From positions 1 through 8,445 of the forward strand of contig USLD01000053.1 in assembly GCA_900555495.1 (NCBI GenBank): a stretch of DNA of 8,445 nucleotides. The letters run 5' to 3'. Origin of the DNA: an uncultured Slackia sp. GTDB taxonomy: Bacteria; Actinomycetota; Coriobacteriia; Coriobacteriales; Eggerthellaceae. The position numbers and the translations under genes were made by a program. Below are positions 1 to 4,432 of the stretch, piece after piece (positions within the stretch are counted from its first letter, which is position 1; each line of letters starts with the position of its first letter). Under the pieces are notes generated by a model that saw nothing but the letters and a program-made list of their open reading frames with translations, had not been told where the DNA came from and did no database searches.

Positions 1-702
1 TGCTTCTTCTGCGCGGCGGATATGCTCGCGCTGTAGCGCCGCGGCGGTTCTTTTCGCCTGTTCGTTGGCACGCTGCGAGCAAAGCAGTTCTCGTTCGCGC
101 TGTTCGGAAGCGTCGCTGTAGGTTCCCGGCCTCATGACGAAGCGTCCGTTTTCGAAGCAGAGGCATTGTTTCGGCAAAGAATCGATCAAAAGCCGGTCGT
201 GCGAAATAACGATGCCGATGCCGGAAAACGCCTGCAGCGTCTCGAGGATGCAGGCGCGGCATGCCGCGTCGACGTGGTTGGTCGGCTCGTCGAGGACGAG
301 CAGTTCGGGTTCGCTCCAAAGTGCGACGGCGATTTGGAGTTTCTTCTGCTCGCCGCCGCTTAAAGACCCGAAGCGCCAGGGTGCGTCGTCGGGAATTTCG
401 AGGGCGGCTCTCAGGCGCGTTGCCTCGGGGGAGAAGTCGCATGCGAAATCGTAGAGCAGCGCGGGTTCCATGCGCGGGTCTTGTTCGCAATACGCAAAGG
501 AAAGGCGTGCGGATACGTTGCCGTCGTCGGGCTTTTCCAGGCCGCAGGCGATACGGGCAAGCGTGGTCTTACCGCATCCGTTGTCGCCGATAAGCGCGGT
601 CCAACCTTGCGCGAAGGTGGCGGACGCGTCGTGCAGAACGGGGTCTGCGGATTGCGGATAGGTATATGCGATATGCGAGAGCGTGAGGATGGTTCGTGCC
701 AT
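1..702 (-). CDS. ABC-F family ATP-binding protein (N-terminal part, runs off left edge)
   Basis: The minus strand reads open from ATG at 702 to the window edge, giving 234 residues with the C-terminus outside. Seen: Walker A GDNGCGKTT (about 39-47), Q-loop Gln at 74, signature LSGGEQ (114-119), Walker B LLVLDEP (134-140), the ABC-F hallmark DEPTNHVD (138-145) and switch His in ISHDR (about 168). A charged segment from about residue 195 looks like the start of the interdomain linker that reaches the ribosomal peptidyl-transferase centre in this family. There is no membrane segment. Known of the family: soluble twin-ATPase translation factors, including Vga/Lsa/Msr/VmlR-type ribosome protection proteins. 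Only about 40 residues separate the Q-loop from the signature, so there is no room for the arm insertion of EttA-type housekeeping members; this favours a resistance-type protein but does not prove it. The start is fixed by AGGAGG at 710-715, seven bases upstream. The second ATPase domain should lie to the left of the window. Confidence 0.88.
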   Translation of the reverse strand, partial: MARTILTLSHIAYTYPQSADPVLHDASATFAQGWTALIGDNGCGKTTLARIACGLEKPDDGNVSARLSFAYCEQDPRMEPALLYDFACDFSPEATRLRAALEIPDDAPWRFGSLSGGEQKKLQIAVALWSEPELLVLDEPTNHVDAACRACILETLQAFSGIGIVISHDRLLIDSLPKQCLCFENGRFVMRPGTYSDASEQRERELLCSQRANEQAKRTAAALQREHIRRAEEA

Positions 703-709
703 AGGGCGG

Positions 710-715
710 CCTCCT
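710..715 (-). promoter_or_regulatory. Ribosome-binding site of the ABC-F gene
   Basis: AGGAGG on the minus strand, seven bases upstream of the ATG at 702. It is a full consensus match and decides this start. Confidence 0.75.
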
Positions 716-863
716 GTCGGAAAGGTCGCGCATGGGCAAGCGTGGTTTCTCACGGGGCGAAAACGCTTTCGCTCATGGGGCGAGACCATGAAGAAAAGCG
801 AGACGGAGCCGTTGACGAAAATGAATGAGTGAGACGATGCTGCCCGATATGCGCGAAGGCTGC

Positions 864-877
864 GCCGCGAAAGCGGC
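864..877 (-). other. Hairpin inside the ABC-F leader
   Basis: A perfect 5-bp G/C stem (864-868 with 873-877) closed by a four-base loop, GAAA on the plus strand and TTTC on the minus-strand transcript. It is nested between the 9-bp arms at 832-840 and 904-912, so it could stack inside the larger stem-loop. Confidence 0.4.
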
Positions 878-910
878 CGGATGCGAATGGGGCACAAAAC
901 TGTGCATCGT

Positions 911-922
911 CTAGAACTTCAT
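911..922 (-). CDS. Three-codon upstream ORF (Met-Lys-Phe-stop) in the ABC-F leader
   Basis: On the minus strand ATG-AAG-TTC-TAG occupies 922-911. It is preceded by a strong Shine-Dalgarno sequence AAGGAG at 938-933, with ten bases between. It lies about 50 nt after the predicted transcription start and its stop codon abuts the 9-bp inverted repeat at 904-912. Established knowledge: very short upstream ORFs, some as small as three codons, sense ribosome-targeting drugs ahead of ABC-F resistance genes in Firmicutes. Inference: this is a regulatory leader peptide whose translation status controls folding of the leader. The alternative is chance, since a start plus two codons plus stop is common; the good ribosome-binding site and the position against the stem are what make it credible. 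Confidence 0.4.
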   Translation of the reverse strand: MKF

Positions 923-932
923 GTATGCAGGG

Positions 933-938
933 CTCCTT
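933..938 (-). promoter_or_regulatory. Ribosome-binding site of the Met-Lys-Phe upstream ORF
   Basis: AAGGAG on the minus strand, ten bases before the ATG at 922. It is the only strong Shine-Dalgarno match in the leader apart from the one serving the ABC-F gene itself. Confidence 0.4.
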
Positions 939-981
939 AGAAGCGGATGCGCACGGCACCCTCGGTGAATTCATGCCGGCG

Positions 982-1010
982 AGTATACCGGCGTCCGACG
1001 GCGCCGGCAA
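982..1010 (-). promoter_or_regulatory. Sigma-70-type promoter driving the ABC-F leader
   Basis: The minus strand has TTGCCG (1010-1005) as -35 and TATACT (987-982) as -10, separated by exactly 17 bases. This predicts transcription starting about seven bases further on, near 974. The -10 matches five of six consensus bases and the -35 four of six. It is back-to-back with the plus-strand promoter at 1024-1052. Confidence 0.6.
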
Positions 1011-1019
1011 GGATGCCTT
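1009..1019. promoter_or_regulatory. Small inverted repeat between the divergent promoters, possible operator
   Basis: AAGG-ATG-CCTT occupies 1009-1019 and overlaps a second repeat GGCA-AGGA-TGCC at 1006-1017. Both fall on the -35 box of the minus promoter and in the 13-bp gap to the -35 box of the plus promoter. The arms are only four bases, so this is weak evidence by itself; the location is what makes it a candidate site for a regulator acting on both genes, such as the LuxR-type protein encoded next door. Confidence 0.25.
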
Positions 1020-1023
1020 CCTC

Positions 1024-1052
1024 TAGACCGACGGGAACATGCTCGCTAGAAT
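1024..1052 (+). promoter_or_regulatory. Candidate promoter of the LuxR-type gene
   Basis: TAGACC (1024-1029) and TAGAAT (1047-1052) are separated by 17 bases. The -10 matches five of six consensus positions and the -35 four of six. Transcription would start near 1059, just before the hairpin at 1062-1076. It is positioned correctly for the gene starting at 1098. Confidence 0.45.
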
Positions 1053-1061
1053 TGCCCGCAT

Positions 1062-1076
1062 CGCACGCTTCGTGCG
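1062..1076 (+). other. Perfect short hairpin in the 5' leader of the LuxR-type gene
   Basis: CGCACG-CTT-CGTGCG forms a 6-bp stem with a 3-base loop between the predicted transcription start and the ribosome-binding site. It may stabilise the mRNA 5' end or be a palindromic protein-binding site (autoregulation). There is no T-run after it, so it is not an intrinsic terminator. Confidence 0.4.
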
Positions 1077-1097
1077 GTATAGAACAAGGGGGTAAAG

Positions 1098-1322
1098 GTG
1101 ATTCTGACCATCGACCAGGAAAGCTCTCTGACCGTGCGCGAGCAGCAGATTCTATCCCATATCGCCCGTGGCCTTTCGAACAGGGGCATAGCGGCCCGTC
1201 TTGCGCTTTCGGAACAGACGGTGAAAGTCCATCTTGCTAATATGATTGCGAAAACGGGCTGCGACAACCGTGCGGCCCTCGTCGCGTACGGTTTCGAGAC
1301 GGGCGTGCTCAGGGCGCAATGA
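1098..1322 (+). CDS. Stand-alone LuxR-family helix-turn-helix regulator
   Basis: A 74-residue protein that is nearly all one LuxR/GerE DNA-binding domain. Seen: LTVREQQILSHIARGLSN (about 11-28) is the first half, and the recognition helix region is LALSEQTVKVHLANMIAKTG (about 36-55), with the family pattern Glu-x-T-V-K-x-H. It has no receiver, autoinducer-binding or membrane sensor domain; family members normally carry one, about 200 residues or more in total. The start is GTG at 1098 with the purine-rich AAGGGGGT a few bases upstream; no longer in-frame start fits, given the promoter and hairpin just before it. It is encoded ahead of the HemX-like gene with a 130-bp gap. Likely a DNA-binding regulator of the adjacent locus, of the divergent ABC-F gene, or of itself. 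It could also be a surviving fragment of a larger LuxR protein, though its own promoter and start argue for a functional small protein. Confidence 0.85.
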   Translation: MILTIDQESSLTVREQQILSHIARGLSNRGIAARLALSEQTVKVHLANMIAKTGCDNRAALVAYGFETGVLRAQ

Positions 1323-1452
1323 TTCGCCTGGAATACGGCAGGAAACGTACTTCTCGATGCCGATTTAATCCGAATGGGCTATTACGCGGCCGTTCGTGCT
1401 CCGATACTCTGTAATCGCGCCGAATCCTCGGCACGAAGAGCGAAGGAGAGCA

Positions 1453-2289
1453 ATGATCGCATTCATAGCCGCCGCGGCGAGCATCACGCTTTACGGCTGC
1501 GCGGCCGGTCTCTGTGCGTTTCGCACGGCTCGTAAGACCGAGCGTTTTTCCGTCGCTTCCCGCCTTTTCTTCCTTGCGGCTTTCCTGCTCCATTCCGCCT
1601 CGATCGGAATGGAGTCGGTCAGCACGTCGGGAACCGTTCTCGTGGGTCCGAACGTGCTCATGCTCACGTCGTGGGTTCTGTCCGTGGCGTCGTTGTTCGT
1701 GGCGGTTTTCGCCAAGAGGCCGTACGGCTATCTCGTCGTAGCCGCTTCGACGGTCGCCTTGCTCATGTTGATCGCCCAGATGAGCTCGCTGTTTTCCGGG
1801 TCGGCTTTCTATACGAACAGTACGTACGAGCAGTGGCCCGCTCTTGTCCTCCATATCCTTTCCTTCCTTGCGGCCATGGCGTGTTTCGTCATCAGCGCCG
1901 CCGCATCCGCCATGCAGCTTTATCAGCGCCGCCTGATGAAGGACCGCAGTGCGCGGTTGTTCAATCTCACCATGCCTGCGCTCGACGCGCTTAATGCCGC
2001 CGCTCGCCGTGCGGGGCTCGTCGGCCTTCCTTTGTTCACGCTGGGGATGCTGCTCGGGTTCGGCAGGTATGCGATTCGCCACGGCGCCATGATGGCCGCA
2101 GGCTGTCCTGCCGCGTTCTCGTATCTGGGCCCTCGCATCGGACTTTCGATCGTCGTGTGGTCGGCCTACGCCGTGTTCGTCGGCGTTTCCTACCTCGCGC
2201 CGTCTTTGGTCGGGTCGAAGACGCGATCGGTCCTTTCCATCTGCGGATTCTCGGCCGCCCTCGTGTTGATGTTCGTCGCGGCGGTTTAG
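1453..2289 (+). CDS. HemX/CcsA-like eight-helix membrane protein
   Basis: A 278-residue integral membrane protein. Hydrophobic segments lie at about 1-23, 36-53, 64-87, 91-113, 128-156, 187-207, 226-250 and 259-278. The order and spacing follow the CcsA/HemX cytochrome c assembly family: a His in FLLHS (47), a second in LHILSF (134) followed by the long helix, then LPLFTLGMLLGF (192-203) matching the family's GxxxLTxG region. The tryptophan-rich WGxxWxWD haem-handling motif that should follow is absent (residues about 209-222 contain no Trp), so it resembles HemX more than a true CcsA haem translocase. HemX in Bacillus is encoded beside hemA and influences HemA levels; here too a HemA homologue follows after two bases, which supports the assignment. 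The start at 1453 is chosen for AAGGAG at 1443-1448. An upstream in-frame ATG at 1396 would add a non-hydrophobic Arg-rich tail and lacks such a site. Confidence 0.72.
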   Translation: MIAFIAAAASITLYGCAAGLCAFRTARKTERFSVASRLFFLAAFLLHSASIGMESVSTSGTVLVGPNVLMLTSWVLSVASLFVAVFAKRPYGYLVVAASTVALLMLIAQMSSLFSGSAFYTNSTYEQWPALVLHILSFLAAMACFVISAAASAMQLYQRRLMKDRSARLFNLTMPALDALNAAARRAGLVGLPLFTLGMLLGFGRYAIRHGAMMAAGCPAAFSYLGPRIGLSIVVWSAYAVFVGVSYLAPSLVGSKTRSVLSICGFSAALVLMFVAAV

Positions 2290-2291
2290 AG

Positions 2292-3245
2292 ATGGAGCTC
2301 GTCGTTGCGGGAATCGATTCCGCCTATGCACCCGATGACGTGCGCGTATCGGTCGAAAGCGCTCGCCGAGAGGGTCTTCTTGCCGCGATAGCGGCGCTTC
2401 CCGATGCCGACGAGGCCGCCGTCGCAGGCCAAGGTGAACGCTACGAGGCGTATGCGGTGCTTCGCGAAGGCTTTGACAGCTTCGGGGTTCTCGGCAATCT
2501 GTTCTCGTCCCATTTGGGCGTTTCGTCTTCCCGTATCGCAGGCTGCTTTTACGCTGCAGAAGGAATCGACGCCGCGATGCATGCGATGCATGTCGCATGC
2601 GGCTCCGATTCGTTCGCGCGGGGCAGGGATGTTCCCGCACCGCGCTTTATATGCGAATCCGCATGCGATTCCGGCAAGCCCGCCGAAGCGCTCGAGCGCC
2701 TCTTTCTCGAGGCGAGCGAGGCGGCTTCTTCATTCGGCCTGCGCCGCGACGAGGACGCCCAATCGCGCGCTACAGCTGACATGGCGGTCGAGCTTGCCCG
2801 ATTCGTCTTCGATGACCTAGGGAGATGCCGCGTCATGATGGAGGGCTCGAGCCCGCAGGCTTCCGTTTTCCGGGCTGCGTTTTCCGCTGCCGGGGCGTTT
2901 GTTTTCGATGTCGGCGAAGAAGGCGGCTTGGTGGAGTCCATGGCGAAGGCCGATGTGTCGCTTCTTTGGGGAGCGCAGGCGTTCGACGCTGTTGCGGCGA
3001 AGAGGCTTCGCCGTGCGCGGCGGGGACGTTTGAGCGTGGTGTTCGACCTTGCCGGCGAACCCGACGGATGCGCCTGCGTGGATGTCGGCGACGTGTTCGT
3101 CTACGGGCGCCGCGACCTTCTGGAGGTCGCAGATGCGTGCGAGCGCGAAGACATCGGCGATGCCGCACGCGCGCGAGCGATCAGGGAGCGTGCGCGTTCT
3201 TATATGAGATGGTTCGACGGCCGTAGCACCTCGGCCTTGCGATAG
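2292..3245 (+). CDS. Degenerate glutamyl-tRNA reductase (HemA) homologue
   Basis: 317 residues against about 400-420 for HemA. Family landmarks are visible in order. Residues 13-22 (APDDVRVSVE) match the APVEVRE segment. Residues 95-108 (AMHAMHVACGSDSF) match the HLFRVASGLDS helix. About 218-223 (AKADVSLL) resembles the segment before the Rossmann end, and 249-256 (VVFDLAGE) matches the IDLAVPRD strand. A C-terminal helical region (275-308) stands for the dimerisation helices but is short. Key losses: the TCNRTE motif with its catalytic Cys reads GQGERYE (about 46-52), the GxGxxG cofactor loop is replaced near 184-190 (EGSSPQA), and GEDQI has become GRDVP. HemA normally reduces Glu-tRNA to glutamate-1-semialdehyde; this protein probably cannot. 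It may bind or escort a tetrapyrrole intermediate or act as a partner of the HemX-like protein encoded two bases upstream, to which it is probably translationally coupled. Homology is strong by pattern but not confirmed by alignment. Confidence 0.68.
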   Translation: MELVVAGIDSAYAPDDVRVSVESARREGLLAAIAALPDADEAAVAGQGERYEAYAVLREGFDSFGVLGNLFSSHLGVSSSRIAGCFYAAEGIDAAMHAMHVACGSDSFARGRDVPAPRFICESACDSGKPAEALERLFLEASEAASSFGLRRDEDAQSRATADMAVELARFVFDDLGRCRVMMEGSSPQASVFRAAFSAAGAFVFDVGEEGGLVESMAKADVSLLWGAQAFDAVAAKRLRRARRGRLSVVFDLAGEPDGCACVDVGDVFVYGRRDLLEVADACEREDIGDAARARAIRERARSYMRWFDGRSTSALR

Positions 3246-3259
3246 AAACACGCGCCTCG

Positions 3260-3284
3260 CCGCATGCGGAAGGGCCGCTTCGGC
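3260..3284. repeat. Palindrome plus small hairpin in the gap before the radical SAM gene
   Basis: A perfect 10-bp palindrome CCGCATGCGG (3260-3269) is followed by GCCG-CTT-CGGC (3274-3284). They sit 15 bases after the HemA-like stop. No T-run follows, so this is not a convincing terminator. It may be a processing site or protein-binding site that separates expression of the two halves of the locus. Confidence 0.3.
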
Positions 3285-3337
3285 GCATGGCGCTTCGGTT
3301 TCCATAGACATTCGAAAAGCATTCAAGAAGAAAGGCG

Positions 3338-3382
3338 ATGGCGCGCCTATGGTTTCGTGCGCCGAAAAGGGGGCGACTATGA
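3338..3382 (+). CDS. Possible 14-codon basic micro-ORF coupled to the radical SAM gene
   Basis: ATG at 3338 opens a 14-residue frame (MARLWFRAPKRGRL) with five Arg or Lys residues. Its TGA overlaps the ATG of the radical SAM gene as ATGA. The start has an AAAGG box (3331-3335) two to three bases upstream, which is tight. It may simply feed ribosomes to the next start, or it may be chance. It is too short to judge by codon use. Confidence 0.22.
   Translation: MARLWFRAPKRGRL
3365..3373 (+). promoter_or_regulatory. Ribosome-binding site deciding the radical SAM start
   Basis: A purine run AAAAGGGGG ends five bases before the ATG at 3379. The alternative ATG at 3349 has a poorer, more distant purine box. 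The 3379 start also gives the family's usual short lead before the CxxxCxxC motif. Confidence 0.55.
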
Positions 3383-4395
3383 TCGTGTCGTGGATGACGA
3401 CGAACAAATGCAATTTGAAATGCGAGCACTGCTATCAGGATGCCGAGGAGGCTACGGACAAAGAGCTCGGCACCGATGAAGCGAAGAAGATGATCGACGA
3501 GATTGCGCGCGCAGGCTTCAAAGTGATGATCTTTTCAGGGGGCGAGCCGCTACTTCGTCCCGATATTTTCGACCTGGTCGCGCACGCCGCTTCGCGGGGG
3601 CTGCGTCCGGTTTTCGGAACGAACGGGACGCTGATCACGTACGAGACGGCCGTGCGCTTGAAGGAGTGCGGGGCCTGTTCTATGGGAATCTCGGTCGACA
3701 GCCTCGATTCTGCCAAACATGACCGTTTCCGAGGCCTTGCGAACGCCTATGAGCTCCCCATGCAAGGTATCGAGGCGTGCAAGAAGGCCGGCTTGGCGTT
3801 TCAGCTCCATACCACCGTCGTCGACTGGAACCGAAACGAGGTCTGCGACATCACCGACTTCGCCGAGAAAATAGGCGCTGCTGCGCATTACATCTTCTTT
3901 CTCATTCCCGTGGGTCGCGGGAAGTTCATCAAGGAAACCGCGCTCGAGGTGAAGGAGAACGAAGAGCTTCTGCGCGACATCATGATGAAGTCGCAACAGG
4001 TCTCCATCGATGTCAAGCCTACGTGCGCCCCGCAGTTCACGCGTGTTGCCAAGCAGCTCGGCGTGGAGACGCGCTTCTCGCGCGGGTGCCTTGCAGGTCT
4101 GACGTATTGCGTCGTCGGGTCGGAGGGAATCGTCCGTCCTTGCGCGTATATGACGGAAGAGGCGGGCGATGTGCGTGTGACTCCGTTCGATGAGATTTGG
4201 AAATCGAGCCCTGTGTTCGAGAAGCTGCGCACCGAGGCCTATTCGGGCGCTTGCGGAACGTGCGATTACCGCGACGGATGCGGCGGATGCCGCGCCCGCG
4301 CCGCGTACTACCACGACGGCGACATTCTCGCGCAAGACGACTATTGCGCGCATGGGCTGAAGCTCGACGAGGAAGGGGCCGTCTCTCATGGGTAA
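3379..4395 (+). CDS. Radical SAM protein of the AhbC/AhbD/NirJ haem-pathway family
   Basis: A 338-residue protein with the radical SAM core at the N-terminus: CNLKCEHC (11-18) provides the three Cys of the 4Fe-4S cluster that cleaves S-adenosylmethionine. SGGEP (53-57) binds the cofactor, and GTNGT (80-84) and the strand ending SVDS (105-108) are core elements. A C-terminal SPASM/Twitch-like region has Cys at 237, 244, 255, 292, 295, 301, 304 and 323, ending in CGGCRARA (301-308), a very characteristic ending of AhbD/NirJ proteins, as is FFLIPVGRGK (173-182). Known of the family: AhbD oxidatively decarboxylates two propionates of Fe-coproporphyrin III to give haem b; AhbC removes acetate groups from a sirohaem derivative; NirJ acts in haem d1 synthesis. 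I lean to AhbD-like but cannot separate the three here. The 3379 start is preferred; a start at 3349 would add ten residues. The haem-flavoured neighbours support the role. It is cytosolic. Confidence 0.82.
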   Translation: MIVSWMTTNKCNLKCEHCYQDAEEATDKELGTDEAKKMIDEIARAGFKVMIFSGGEPLLRPDIFDLVAHAASRGLRPVFGTNGTLITYETAVRLKECGACSMGISVDSLDSAKHDRFRGLANAYELPMQGIEACKKAGLAFQLHTTVVDWNRNEVCDITDFAEKIGAAAHYIFFLIPVGRGKFIKETALEVKENEELLRDIMMKSQQVSIDVKPTCAPQFTRVAKQLGVETRFSRGCLAGLTYCVVGSEGIVRPCAYMTEEAGDVRVTPFDEIWKSSPVFEKLRTEAYSGACGTCDYRDGCGGCRARAAYYHDGDILAQDDYCAHGLKLDEEGAVSHG

Positions 4396-4432
4396 GAACG
4401 GCTGCATGCTCTCTACGAAAGGATTTTCCGAT

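Larger units (their letters stand above)
703..974 (-). promoter_or_regulatory. Long structured leader upstream of the ABC-F gene, candidate attenuator
   Basis: About 270 nt separate the predicted transcription start (near 974-975) from the ABC-F ATG. The stretch contains a three-codon upstream ORF (911-922), a perfect 9-bp inverted repeat (832-840 with 904-912) that starts at the stop of that ORF, and competing pairings of the same arm: a 5-bp hairpin at 892-905 and a 5-bp pairing of 880-884 with 904-908. A further hairpin lies at 864-877 (5-bp stem, 4-nt loop), and a 6-bp-stem hairpin at 757-772. A ribosome halted on the short ORF would cover the proximal arm at 904-912. After the distal arm the minus strand is pyrimidine-rich with scattered T rather than a clean T-run, so a classical intrinsic terminator is not clear. 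Mutually exclusive structures next to a tiny ORF ahead of an ABC-F gene resemble known drug-responsive attenuators. No experimental inference can be made about the drug. Confidence 0.5.

Noticed and set aside
134..828. Several plus-strand frames of 60-115 codons over the ABC-F gene and its leader
   Set aside because: They are antisense to the ABC-F motifs or have no ribosome-binding site and no family resemblance.
829..1026. Plus-strand 65-codon frame in the divergent control region
   Set aside because: Lacks a ribosome-binding site and a promoter, and lies across the ABC-F promoter and leader structures.
1052..1083. TTGCCC and TATAGA as an alternative promoter for the LuxR-type gene
   Set aside because: The spacing is 20 bases, too long, and the -10 box would abut the ribosome-binding site.
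1323..1452. Search for a separate promoter or terminator between the LuxR-type and HemX-like genes
   Set aside because: TGTAAT at 1410-1415 has no -35 partner. The 5-bp hairpin at 1419-1432 has no T-run. Nothing here is convincing.
2157..2291. A longer start for the HemA-like gene at 2157
   Set aside because: It would overlap the HemX-like gene by more than 130 bases; the ATG at 2292 gives the family N-terminus directly.
1309..2640. 443-codon open frame on the minus strand opposite the HemX-like and HemA-like genes
   Set aside because: Extremely Arg/His/Glu-rich with no domain; it is the antisense shadow of two GC-rich genes and crosses both.
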